Positions 16,838 to 25,168 of a stretch of 43,897 nucleotides of DNA are shown here, one piece after another. The DNA comes from an uncultured Erythrobacter sp. (GTDB lineage Bacteria > Pseudomonadota > Alphaproteobacteria > Sphingomonadales > Sphingomonadaceae). A program made the position numbers and the translations under genes. A model generated the notes under the pieces. That model ran no database searches. It worked only from the letters and a program-made list of their open reading frames with translations, and was not told the origin of the DNA. Position 1 is the first letter of the stretch; every line of letters begins with the position of its first letter. The stretch spans positions 1 through 43,897 of the forward strand of contig CALBWA010000033.1 of NCBI GenBank assembly GCA_937969505.1, written 5' to 3'.

Positions 16838-19330
16838 ATGACAGATGCACTTAGAAAATCGCTCGTCTGTGGAACGGCTGGTCTTGCATTAACGGCATTA
16901 GCACAGCCAGCGGCAGCACAAGACGTGGCCCAAAGCAACGCCAGTCAGGATCAGTCGAGCGCGGATCAAGATGATCAGGCTTCCGGTTCGTCGGGTGGTC
17001 TAGGTATCAATCAAATTGTCGTCACCGCGAGGCGTGTTGAGGAGAATCAACAGGAAGTCCCGATCACCGTGAATAGCTTCTCGAGCGAGGAGCTAGCGGC
17101 ACGAGGTCTCAGCAATATTACTCAGATTGGTGATTTTACACCGGGCTTGGTAATTGACTTTACCTCCCCTATTTCGGGGTCTTCAGCTTCTGCATCAACC
17201 TTCATAAGAGGTGTTGGGCAGTCTGACTTCCTCCTTACCATCGATCCTGGTGTCGGTATTTATATTGATGGGGTCTACATCGCGCGTTCCGTTGGCGGCG
17301 TAGTTGATCTGCTGAACACGGAACGTGTTGAGGTTCTCAAAGGTCCACAGGGAACTTTGTTTGGCCGCAACACAATCGGCGGTGCGATTAACATAACCAC
17401 CAGAGAGCCAGGCGATGAATTTTTCGGGCAAGGTGAAGTCACGGTAGGGAACTTCAACAGGCTGGATGTCCGAGGTGCACTGGACATTCCCCTGACGGAT
17501 AGCCTCAGCGCTTCTTTGGCCTTTTCTTCGAAAAACCGCGATGGTTATGCGGAAAGAATCCCGTTTCTTGGTCCCCAAAATGGCGATATTCTGCTCACAG
17601 GTCCCACACCTGCAGTTTTTGCGCTGACCGGTAATCCTTTCCTGGTCCAAGCGGATGTTAACTCAACCGAGCTTGGGAATGAGAATACCGATTCGGCACG
17701 TGGCACATTGGTATGGAGGCCCGGCGCTAGAACAAAGATCAAGGTGTCAGCTGATTACACCCGGACTAGGGAAACAGGGACAGCGTCCACCCTTCTTGCA
17801 ACATCCGCGCCCATTGTGACTGATGCTATGGGCAACGCCAACCCGGGCTTAATAGTGCCGCAGCCTTTTGGCCCTGACTCGCTTGGTTCGCTGCGCAATA
17901 CAATCGTAGCTGCGACACCAGCTCTCGCCACGACTGTCACCCAATTCGATGATAGGTTTATCACAGGCGATCCTGATACGACTTTCGCAACTGGGCCAAA
18001 TTTTTCGAATCTCGACCTATTCGGTCTGAGTCTCAGTGTCGATCACGATATTACCGACGAAATAACACTAACCTCTATCACGGCCTATCGAGACCTTGAT
18101 GCTGCTTTTGGCCGCGATGGTGACAATTCACCATTGGTCATTGATCACACATCCAACCTTTACAGCCATGAGCAATTCACCCAAGAACTAAAGGCGAGTG
18201 GCACAAGCTTCTCAGGAATTCTGAATTGGACCATCGGCGCATTCTATTTTGAAGAAAGCGGATCGGACAATGTGTTCGTGCCGCTTGGCGCATTGGGTCC
18301 TACGCCATTGCTGCAACTGGATGAATTGAACCAGGTAGACAATGAGAGCTTCGCTTTGTTTGGCGAAGGCTCCTTCTTCCTTACCGATGCCCTGAGCATT
18401 ACTGGCGGATTACGCTATACCGATGAGACACGCCGCTATGATCCGGTTCACCAAGACTTTGGCAATTTCTTCGGCGCCGGGCCTAATGGCCTCAATCCGG
18501 CTACCGGCGCGACCTTGCTCTTGCCGCTAGGAGAAGTTGAACTGAGCTTCTCTGACCTCTCGTTTCGCGCAGGGGTTGAATATCGCGCGACAGATGACGT
18601 GTTCCTCTATGCCAATGTTTCCTCTGGCTTTAAGGCGGGAGGATTTGTTGGGCGAACCGTAGACCCGCAAACTGCCCCGATTCCGTTTGATGAAGAAAAT
18701 CTCATCCAATACGAACTAGGCTTCAAGTCCGATTTCCTGAACAACAAAGCGCGCTTTAACGCGGCTGTGTTCTATTCTGATTATAGCGATATTCAAATTG
18801 TTGTTCAGGAAGGTATCACTCCGATCACGGTGAATGCCGCGGCGGCTGAAATATATGGCTTGGAAGCCGATTTTCAGTTGCAGATGACGGAGGCTTTCTT
18901 CGTAACAGGCAACTTCGCTTGGACCGAAGCGCGTTATACCGAAATCGATACGAGCAGCTTTCTTTCATCAACAATCAACATCGATTCCGAGTTTGCTAAT
19001 ACCCCCAAGTATAAGACAAGCCTTACTGCTGAATACAGTCAGGACATTGGCCCAGGGGACATTCGCATCCGTGGAGATTGGACCTACACGAGCGACATTT
19101 TCAATAATGCCGAGAATACTCTCGAGCTGCTCGAGCCCGATCTGCACCTTTTCAATGCGGGTGTTACCTACAGTCACGGAAATGCCGGTTGGTCGATCGC
19201 AGCGACGGTTCGAAATATCACTGACGAGCGCTATATCATCTCAGGATTCGATCAGCCCGGAGTCGGCTTTACAGAGGCAACATTTTCTAGGCCTCGCGAA
19301 TGGGCTGTCACCGTCGCGTACGAATTTTAG
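16838..19330 (+). CDS. TonB-dependent outer-membrane receptor
   Basis: This 830-residue receptor carries a signal peptide (cleavage after AQPAAA, about residue 28), a disordered acidic linker, a TonB-box-like IVVTARR at about 61-67, a plug domain (about 70-185, with IRGVGQSD, GVYIDGVYIAR and the VEVLKGPQGTLFGRNTIGGAINITTR segment) and a C-terminal 22-strand beta barrel ending in aromatic Phe (VTVAYEF). It imports a substrate across the outer membrane using the proton motive force. Its palindromic operator and location just after the alcohol dehydrogenase suggest an aromatic alcohol, ester or conjugate as ligand, or supply of a cofactor such as PQQ. Receptors of this subfamily are abundant in sphingomonads and specificity cannot be read from sequence. 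Confidence 0.92.
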   Translation: MTDALRKSLVCGTAGLALTALAQPAAAQDVAQSNASQDQSSADQDDQASGSSGGLGINQIVVTARRVEENQQEVPITVNSFSSEELAARGLSNITQIGDFTPGLVIDFTSPISGSSASASTFIRGVGQSDFLLTIDPGVGIYIDGVYIARSVGGVVDLLNTERVEVLKGPQGTLFGRNTIGGAINITTREPGDEFFGQGEVTVGNFNRLDVRGALDIPLTDSLSASLAFSSKNRDGYAERIPFLGPQNGDILLTGPTPAVFALTGNPFLVQADVNSTELGNENTDSARGTLVWRPGARTKIKVSADYTRTRETGTASTLLATSAPIVTDAMGNANPGLIVPQPFGPDSLGSLRNTIVAATPALATTVTQFDDRFITGDPDTTFATGPNFSNLDLFGLSLSVDHDITDEITLTSITAYRDLDAAFGRDGDNSPLVIDHTSNLYSHEQFTQELKASGTSFSGILNWTIGAFYFEESGSDNVFVPLGALGPTPLLQLDELNQVDNESFALFGEGSFFLTDALSITGGLRYTDETRRYDPVHQDFGNFFGAGPNGLNPATGATLLLPLGEVELSFSDLSFRAGVEYRATDDVFLYANVSSGFKAGGFVGRTVDPQTAPIPFDEENLIQYELGFKSDFLNNKARFNAAVFYSDYSDIQIVVQEGITPITVNAAAAEIYGLEADFQLQMTEAFFVTGNFAWTEARYTEIDTSSFLSSTINIDSEFANTPKYKTSLTAEYSQDIGPGDIRIRGDWTYTSDIFNNAENTLELLEPDLHLFNAGVTYSHGNAGWSIAATVRNITDERYIISGFDQPGVGFTEATFSRPREWAVTVAYEF

Positions 19331-19814
19331 GCGATGGCTCCACGAGTGTGATTGTTCCGACTACGGGTCGAGGTGGTACGGCGACGGCGAATTAGCGCGT
19401 ACCCTGCCGAAAAACCACCTGGCCCGTAGGATCACATCAACCAAACGTTCTAGGTCAAGTGACCTGTAGTGGCGGCTTAGGTTGGTGTTCCGGCTAAGTT
19501 GCCTATTGTCTGTTTGTGGGTCTATTCTGTTGAAAAACTCCGCTATCGATTTTGGCGCGCAATATATGGTGTCAGTGCGGCGGCCCTGTGCAGTAATGTG
19601 CCGGCCCCCCATGGGATTTCTGAATGCGGTTTTCGCGAAGGCTCGCAGAAAGGCCCGCAAAAATTTGAAGCTGGGGCTCTGTGAGGCGATTCGAGCGGAG
19701 CGTTGCTGGGCTCGAGAGAGAAGAGAAAAGACAAGTAGAGACAACAACTTAGAGTCCTAAACAAGGACTCACATTTGTGATACTTTTATGTTATATTTCA
19801 AAAGCTTAAACCGT
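19331..19814. other. Gene-free junction between the catabolic block and tRNA-Leu
   Basis: The stretch has short open frames on both strands, but none with a family-like sequence or an RBS. The string CTGTTGAAAAACTCC near 19527 resembles sequences I associate with insertion-sequence ends, but I cannot confirm a family. Between 19740 and 19815 the DNA becomes very AT-rich. It most likely represents an eroded integration junction. Confidence 0.4.
19752..19770 (-). terminator. Stem-loop downstream of tRNA-Leu
   Basis: GAGTCCT-AAACA-AGGACTC is a perfect 7-base-pair hairpin with a 5-base loop, 45 bases beyond the tRNA 3' end. It may terminate the tRNA transcript, although the following T content is weak (TAAGTTGTTG). 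It could also mark the edge of a lost element. Confidence 0.4.
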
Positions 19815-19901
19815 TGGTGCCCAGAAGAGGACTCGAACCTCCACATCCTTGCGAATACATGCACCTGAAGCATGCGCGTCTACCAATTCCGCCATCTGGG
19901 C
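19815..19901 (-). tRNA. tRNA-Leu (anticodon CAG)
   Basis: Read on the minus strand, the 87-base gene begins GCCCAGATGG and closes with TCTGGGC-A-CCA, giving a 7-pair acceptor stem with encoded CCA. The anticodon arm CATGC-TTCAGGT-GCATG presents CAG, the long variable arm is characteristic of Leu, and GGTTCGAGTCC is the T arm. The 3' end points to the catabolic block, the geometry typical of tRNA-targeted integration. Confidence 0.95.
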
Positions 19902-20092
19902 ACCGGAGCAGTGCGATCATCATGAGATCGCTCCGCGGTAGGCGCGGGCCAATAGCGGTCCGGCGCTCCCTCTGTCAACGCTTGTGATCGCACCACTGAA
20001 AAAGCCAACGACTGGTTCAGGAACGCTTGCAGGTGCTGCTGCATTACGGCAATGCAAACCTCGAAGAACTTCTCCCGCGCAAGAGAGTGAAA

Positions 20093-21049
20093 ATGGCCAA
20101 GGCATCACCGATCAATAACAAGCTCGTAACCGTGTTTGGCGGCAGCGGGTTTCTAGGCAATTACGTTGCCCAAACGCTGTTGGAGCGCGGTGCCCGCCTC
20201 AGGATTGCCAGCCGCAATCCCGAAGCATCGTTCTCGCTCAAGCCGCTTGCCAATCTGGGGCAATTGCAATTTGCCCGGTGCGACCTGACCAACGAGACCA
20301 GCGTTGCTGCAGCGCTCGATGGTGCAGATGCGGTCGTCAATCTGGTCGGATCATTCGAAGGCGACATGGTCAAGTTGATGGGCGAGACCGCAGGAAAACT
20401 TGCCAATGCCGCCAAACAAGCTGGCGTTACCCGCATGGTGCAGGTCAGCGCGATCGGTGCGGATGCTGATTCCACTGCCAGTTACGCACGCGGCAAGGGA
20501 ATTGGCGAAAAATTGGTGAAAGACGCCTTCCCCAAAGCAACAATCATGCGACCCTCGGTCATTTTTGGCGAAGATGACAATTTCCTCAACATGTTTGCCC
20601 AGCTGATCCAGTTCATGCCCGTTCTGCCTGTCTTTGGCCCTGACGCGACCATGCAGCTGGTCTACGTCAATGATGTGGCCGAGGCGATTGCGACGGCTCT
20701 TGAAAATCCGGCCAAGCATGGCGGAAAAACATATGAGCTGGGAGGGCCAGAGGTCCTCACCATGATGGATGTCAATCAGCGCATCGCCGCTGCGCAAAAC
20801 CGCAAGCGCAGCTTCATTCCGGTACCTGACCCCGCATCAGCCCTGTTCGCTGCCATGCCGCTGACGCCGATGTCGAGCGAGCAGTGGACGCTGCTGAAGG
20901 CCGGCAACCAGGTCTCCCCCGGCGCGCGCGGGTTTGACAAGCTGGGGATCGAGCCCCGGCCGTTGGGGCTGTTCCTCGACAAATGGATGGTCCGCTATCG
21001 CAAGCACGGCCGCTTCGGTGTCACCAACTCGCCGCCCGTCGCCAGCTGA
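20093..21049 (+). CDS. NAD(P)-binding protein related to the complex I 39-kDa (NDUFA9) subunit
   Basis: This 318-residue atypical short-chain dehydrogenase begins NNKLVTVFGGSGFLGNYVAQTL (Rossmann GxGxxG-like GGSGFLG). It continues with MVQVSAIGAD, SYARGKGIGEKLV (in place of the catalytic YxxxK) and MRPSVIFGEDDNFLN, the pattern of the NDUFA9-like family that binds NADPH structurally and is common in alphaproteobacteria. The start at 20093 (GAGAG upstream) is chosen; an upstream in-frame Met at 20027 would overlap a region without an RBS. It converges on nfeD with no gap. The role in complex I or in quinone metabolism is inferred from the family. Confidence 0.82.
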   Translation: MAKASPINNKLVTVFGGSGFLGNYVAQTLLERGARLRIASRNPEASFSLKPLANLGQLQFARCDLTNETSVAAALDGADAVVNLVGSFEGDMVKLMGETAGKLANAAKQAGVTRMVQVSAIGADADSTASYARGKGIGEKLVKDAFPKATIMRPSVIFGEDDNFLNMFAQLIQFMPVLPVFGPDATMQLVYVNDVAEAIATALENPAKHGGKTYELGGPEVLTMMDVNQRIAAAQNRKRSFIPVPDPASALFAAMPLTPMSSEQWTLLKAGNQVSPGARGFDKLGIEPRPLGLFLDKWMVRYRKHGRFGVTNSPPVAS

Positions 21050-21541
21050 TCAGCCTTCCGCCGGGCTTGCCTGCTCGCTGTCGCCAGGTGGCAAGAGATT
21101 GGCCGGCTCGACCACCAGGATCGCGCCTTCGGTCCCTGTAACCCTGACCCTGACGCCAGCTTCTGTATCGGGGCCACGCGCCAACCATTCGCCATCACCG
21201 AACCGGACCCGCCCGGTGCCACCTTCGATGGCTTGAGTGATGATGGCGGTTTGACCGATCATGCGCGAACCACGTTGATTCATCAGCGGATCGGAGCTGA
21301 CAATCGGAGATTCGCGCAGAAACCGCCTGACGCTGAATACCGAGATCAGCGCAAGCGACACAAACACGATGACCTGGGATGCCAGCCCCAGATCAAGACC
21401 AAACGTCAGCGCCCCGGTGATCAGCGCGGCCACAGCCAGCCAGATCAGATAGACGCCGGGCACCAGCATCTCGAGCGTGGCCAGCACCAACCCGATAACA
21501 ATCCACGCCCAGTGCGCGTCCAGACTGTTCAGCCCGTCCAT
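21050..21541 (-). CDS. NfeD-family membrane protein
   Basis: The 163-residue protein has three transmembrane segments in the first 70 residues (WAWIVIGLVLATLEMLVPGVYLIW, AVAALITGALTFGLDLGL, VIVFVSLALISVF), then a C-terminal OB-fold NfeD domain at about 90-155 (MIGQTAIITQAIEGGTGRVRFGDGEWLARGP). It lies directly downstream of the SPFH gene, with a 1-base overlap, the usual qmcA-nfeD pair. The pair is thought to act in membrane-domain organisation and membrane-protein quality control. Confidence 0.9.
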   Translation of the reverse strand: MDGLNSLDAHWAWIVIGLVLATLEMLVPGVYLIWLAVAALITGALTFGLDLGLASQVIVFVSLALISVFSVRRFLRESPIVSSDPLMNQRGSRMIGQTAIITQAIEGGTGRVRFGDGEWLARGPDTEAGVRVRVTGTEGAILVVEPANLLPPGDSEQASPAEG

Positions 21542-22542
21542 CAGCTATCGCCTGAACGCGGAACGCTGGCACGCACGCTTGCACCGGCGCGGCTCTTGGG
21601 AACCGGCGTGCCCGATCGCGCTGTTACATTGCCCTCTGCCGGTTTGAGCGCATCACCTACCAGCTCGCCGATCCCGCCCAGCGATCCGATCAGCTGGGTT
21701 GCTTCGACCGGGAACAGGATCGTCTTGGCATTCGGGCTGTCAGCAAACTTGGCCACCGCCTTGGTGTATTCCTGTGCGATAAAGTAGTTGATCGCCTGAT
21801 TGCCAGATGCGGAAATCGCGTCCGACACCATCTGAGTGGCCTTCGCCTCGGCTTCAGCCGCCCGTTCGCGCGCCTCGGCATCGCGGAAGGCTGCCTCTCT
21901 GGTGCCTTCAGCCTTAAGGATGGCGGATTGCTTGTCGCCTTCTGCCCGCAAGATGTTGGAGGCGCGATCGCCTTCTGCTTCGAGGATTTCGGCACGCTTC
22001 AATCGCTCTGCCTTCATCTGGCGGGCCATAGCTTCAGAAATGTCGACTGGCGGGCGGATATCCTTGATTTCAACGCGCGTAATCTTGACGCCCCAAGGCG
22101 ATGTTGCGTGGTCAACCACAGACAGCAGCCGGGCATTGATTTCATCGCGCTTTGACAGCGTACCATCAAGGTCCATCGAGCCCATGACGGTGCGCAGATT
22201 GGTGGTGGTGAGTGCCATAATCGCAGCGTATAAATTGGCCACTTCATAGGCCGCCTTGCCCGCGTCCAGGACCTGGAAAAACACAACAGCATCCACACCC
22301 ACCATGGCGTTATCTGCGGTGATGATTTCCTGTCCCGGAATGTCGAGCACCTGCTCCATCACATTCACCTTGCGGCCGACACGATCAATGAAGGGAACGA
22401 TGATGTGCAGACCCGGCTCTGCTGCCAGAGTGAATTTGCCGAGCCGTTCGATTGTGTAAACGTAACCCTGCTTCACGACCCGGACGGCCAAGACCAGAAA
22501 TACGACCAGCACGAACAACAAGCCAATAAGCGCGTAAATCAT
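21541..22542 (-). CDS. qmcA: SPFH/band-7 (stomatin-like) membrane protein, QmcA type
   Basis: The 333-residue protein has one N-terminal membrane anchor (IYALIGLLFVLVVFLVLAVRVV), a band-7/SPFH domain (about 25-190, QGYVYTIERLGKF, PGLHIIVPFIDRV, RTVMGSMDLDGTLSKRDEIN) and a charged coiled coil (about 190-260, Ala-Glu rich). The flexible C-terminal tail is rich in Ser, Arg and Pro. The frame is open to 23214, but the sequence before the ATG at 22542 is not SPFH-like and AGAGGGA precedes this ATG, so the later start is used. It forms an operon with nfeD. Confidence 0.9.
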   Translation of the reverse strand: MIYALIGLLFVLVVFLVLAVRVVKQGYVYTIERLGKFTLAAEPGLHIIVPFIDRVGRKVNVMEQVLDIPGQEIITADNAMVGVDAVVFFQVLDAGKAAYEVANLYAAIMALTTTNLRTVMGSMDLDGTLSKRDEINARLLSVVDHATSPWGVKITRVEIKDIRPPVDISEAMARQMKAERLKRAEILEAEGDRASNILRAEGDKQSAILKAEGTREAAFRDAEARERAAEAEAKATQMVSDAISASGNQAINYFIAQEYTKAVAKFADSPNAKTILFPVEATQLIGSLGGIGELVGDALKPAEGNVTARSGTPVPKSRAGASVRASVPRSGDS

Positions 22543-22933
22543 CTCTTCGGTCCCTCTGCCAATTTGTTGTCGGACAGGATAGCTTGCTGCGCGCGCAGGT
22601 CCAAGCAAAAGCGAAAAACGGTCACGCACCCACCAAGGCTCACCCCCGTCAGAGCAGTCTTGTTGGTTACACATGTTACACAGTCCAGAGGGCAAACTGT
22701 GTTGGCCCGAAGATGACCGCAAGACAGGCGCGCAACGGCTCGCAGAAACAGCTCGTGTGCAGGTCATGCACACCATCAGGAATAGGTAGAGGGTAAGGCA
22801 TTGGGCGGGTCTAGGCCGGGTGAACCCGCGTAGGAAAGCGTTCAGTGGCCACGGGCTTCGCGGGCAAATGTACAAAAGCAAAGGGCCGCGCAGTGCAGGT
22901 CCCTTCTTCTGAACGTTCCGCAATGTCGGCGGG
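22543..22933. other. Intergenic region upstream of qmcA
   Basis: These 391 bases contain no gene I can support. A small inverted repeat GCGGGT...ACCCGC occurs near 22805, and GTTACAC is repeated directly at about 22667. The qmcA promoter presumably lies here; no clear -35/-10 pair stands out. Confidence 0.5.
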
Positions 22934-23821
22934 TCACAGGGCCTTGGCGTAAAGCGCAATCTTGTCGGCATAGGCGCGCTCTGCGGCAGGCTCTGCATAG
23001 GACGGGCTGTCCGGCACGGTCCAACCATGATCGCCGTCGTACACGTCAACCGCCGCGGACACATCGGCGGCATCCGATGCCTGGCGCAAGGCCACTTTGT
23101 CATCGGGTGCCTCGGCATCATCATCCTTGGCAATGGCGAACAGATAGTGCGCCTGCGTCGCTGCGAGCAGACGATGCGGGCTGTTGTCATCATCGCGGAC
23201 CAGTCCGCCGCCATGGAATCTTGCGGCTGCCTTCACCCGGCCTGGTACGCTGTGCGCAGAATAGACCGTGAAGGGGCCGCCCATGCAGTACCCCTCTGCC
23301 CCGACACCGCGATCGCTGTCGACCTCGGCCTGCTGATCCAGCCAGGCAACGATGGCAGCCGTATCGCGGCCAATCGCATCAGAGGAAAGCTTGCCACGCA
23401 TGGCTCGCGCCCGGTCCCAGCCGCCATCGGCAAAGCTGGCAAAGTCAGGCCAGATCACCCCTTGCGCATCGCGGTAATAAGGGTTCACCAGCAGCACGGC
23501 ATATCCATCATTTGCGGTGCGCTGGGCCATGTCGATGTGTGATGCGCGAATGCCGGCGATATCGGGCCAGTGGATGACGGCAGGTGCAGCAGCGCCGCCA
23601 GTGGCAGCAAAGAAACGTGCATCCATCGTCCCGTCCTGTGTCGCAAAGCTGACCATGCGGCCAGCCATACCATCAGCCATATCCGCATCAGTACCCGCAG
23701 ATGACGCTACCATGTCTTCTGGCGCGCATGCCGTCAGAGCAGCAGCGCCTGCCACTGCTCCAAACTGCCGCCGCGAGAGGGCGTCCTTGGCCCACAGCTC
23801 CAGTTTTCTCTCGTCGCACAT
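22934..23821 (-). CDS. Dienelactone hydrolase-family protein with Tat lipoprotein signal
   Basis: This 295-residue alpha/beta hydrolase carries the dienelactone hydrolase nucleophile motif GYCMGG (Cys nucleophile) at about residue 180 and a C-terminal GDHGW histidine; these, with an Asp between them, make the Cys-Asp-His triad. The N terminus has the twin-arginine motif SRRQF at about 16-20, followed by a hydrophobic AGAAALTAC that ends in a lipobox Cys, so export by Tat and lipid anchoring are predicted. The natural substrate is unknown. Classical dienelactone hydrolases are cytosolic and act in chlorocatechol degradation; no such genes are nearby. Confidence 0.85.
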   Translation of the reverse strand: MCDERKLELWAKDALSRRQFGAVAGAAALTACAPEDMVASSAGTDADMADGMAGRMVSFATQDGTMDARFFAATGGAAAPAVIHWPDIAGIRASHIDMAQRTANDGYAVLLVNPYYRDAQGVIWPDFASFADGGWDRARAMRGKLSSDAIGRDTAAIVAWLDQQAEVDSDRGVGAEGYCMGGPFTVYSAHSVPGRVKAAARFHGGGLVRDDDNSPHRLLAATQAHYLFAIAKDDDAEAPDDKVALRQASDAADVSAAVDVYDGDHGWTVPDSPSYAEPAAERAYADKIALYAKAL

Positions 23822-23867
23822 AAGCCTTGTTCCTGTAGTCTTGTATGGTTGCCGTTTGTCCAGGGGA

Positions 23868-24269
23868 TCAGCCGGTGAAGAAGTTCAGTTCGAGCAGAAC
23901 ATTGTTGGGATCGGTGGTGAAAATCTGCTTCAGTCCTATCGAGGGAACGTCATTGATCTGATAATCCGCGCTGCGTGCATCGAGCCGCTGCTTTACGCAG
24001 TCGAAGTCGCCGCAGCGCAAGGCCACATGGTGGATGGCGCCCGTTTCAGCGCCCGGCGCAACGTCGCGGTCGTACAAGCGCGGGAAATCCATCGCATTGA
24101 GATGCAGGATTGCCTGGCCTGATGCATCATGCATCCATTGAACCTGATCCGGCTTCATTGGCGGCGGGCCATCGCGGGCCTCCAGATCGAGCAGTTCGGC
24201 GTAAAACCGGGCAGTCTCTTCGAGCCGATCGGTGATGATGTTCACATGGTCCAGACGTTCAACGATCAT
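23868..24269 (-). CDS. VOC-superfamily (glyoxalase/bleomycin-resistance fold) protein
   Basis: The 133-residue protein shows the VOC fold: LDHVNIITDRLEETARFYAELLDLE at the N terminus (metal-ligand His in DHV), IHHVALRCGDFDCVKQRL in the second half and a C-terminal DPNNVLLELNFF that supplies the Glu ligand. Metal ligands thus look complete. It is 38 bases downstream of purU and may be cotranscribed with it and the nitronate monooxygenase. The reaction is unknown. Confidence 0.85.
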   Translation of the reverse strand: MIVERLDHVNIITDRLEETARFYAELLDLEARDGPPPMKPDQVQWMHDASGQAILHLNAMDFPRLYDRDVAPGAETGAIHHVALRCGDFDCVKQRLDARSADYQINDVPSIGLKQIFTTDPNNVLLELNFFTG

Positions 24270-24307
24270 CGTACTGCCTTTCTGTGCGGGGCTGACATTC
24301 CGCGCCT

Positions 24308-25168
24308 TTATCCGTCGAAGACAATTGTTCGACCTGCGGATTGCAAAACGCGCTCTTCGATATGCAGCCGCACCGCCTCTGCCAGAACCCTGCGTTCAAT
24401 ATCACGGCCCTTGCGGACCAGCTGTTCGGCGCTGTCGGCATGGGTAATGCGCTCCACATCCTGATGGATGATCGGCCCCTCATCCAGATCAGTGGTAACA
24501 TAATGGGCGGTTGCACCGATCATTTTCACTCCGCGCTGATGCGCCTGATGATATGGCTTTGCGCCTTTGAAACCGGGCAGGAAGCTGTGATGGATATTGA
24601 TACAGCGCCCGGCGAAATGGGCGCTTTGCTCGTCCGACAGAATTTGCATGTAGCGCGCCAGCACGATCAGTTCAGCATCGCTGTCTTCAGCGATCGCGCG
24701 CACTGCTGCCTCCTGCTCTGCCTTGGTCGCAGCTGTCACAGGGAGATGATGAAACGGCACATCACCAATATCGGTTGAATGGATCGCTTCGCGTGGATGG
24801 TTGGATATGATCGCAACCGGATCCATCGCCAGCTCGCCAATGCGCCAGCGATACAGCAAATCGGCCAGACAATGGTCAAACTTGCTGACCATGATCAGCA
24901 CGCGGCGCGGCCGGTCGCGCAGGGCCAACTTCCATTCCATTCCCAGTGATTGTGCCAGCGGCGCAAATTCCAGCCTGATGGCGTCACGGGAATTGCCACC
25001 GGGATCAAATTCGACGCGCATGAAAAACGCATCGCTGGCCCGATCATTGAACTGCTGAGCTTCCAGAATGTTGCTGCCGCGCTCTGACAGGAATGCTGTT
25101 ACCTGCGCTGTAATGCCCGGCTGATCTGCGCAGGACAGGGTCAGGACGAGAGGGTCGCGCATGGCCAT
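24308..25168 (-). CDS. purU: Formyltetrahydrofolate deformylase PurU
   Basis: PurU hydrolyses 10-formyl-tetrahydrofolate to formate and tetrahydrofolate, supplying formate for PurT and balancing C1 pools. The 286-residue protein has an N-terminal ACT domain (about 5-85, LTLSCADQPGITAQVTAFLSERG) and a C-terminal formyltransferase domain with NIHHSFLPGFKGAKPYHQA and an AHYVTTDLDEGPII stretch carrying the conserved catalytic His and Asp. The start overlaps the stop of the upstream nitronate monooxygenase (ATGA). A second ATG two codons in is possible. Confidence 0.95.
   Translation of the reverse strand: MAMRDPLVLTLSCADQPGITAQVTAFLSERGSNILEAQQFNDRASDAFFMRVEFDPGGNSRDAIRLEFAPLAQSLGMEWKLALRDRPRRVLIMVSKFDHCLADLLYRWRIGELAMDPVAIISNHPREAIHSTDIGDVPFHHLPVTAATKAEQEAAVRAIAEDSDAELIVLARYMQILSDEQSAHFAGRCINIHHSFLPGFKGAKPYHQAHQRGVKMIGATAHYVTTDLDEGPIIHQDVERITHADSAEQLVRKGRDIERRVLAEAVRLHIEERVLQSAGRTIVFDG

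Noticed and set aside
19361..19760. Possible small genes in the junction (128 codons minus, 92 codons plus)
   Set aside because: Overlap each other on opposite strands, no RBS, no recognised family; treated as non-coding.
19818..19904. tRNA-Leu beginning three bases earlier (GGTGCCC stem)
   Set aside because: That pairing leaves no encoded CCA; the GCCCAGA/TCTGGGC acceptor with ACCA fits tRNA-Leu.
21541..23214. 557-codon frame as the full qmcA gene
   Set aside because: The extra N-terminal 224 codons do not resemble SPFH proteins and would overlap the neighbouring hydrolase; ATG at 22542 has an RBS and membrane anchor.
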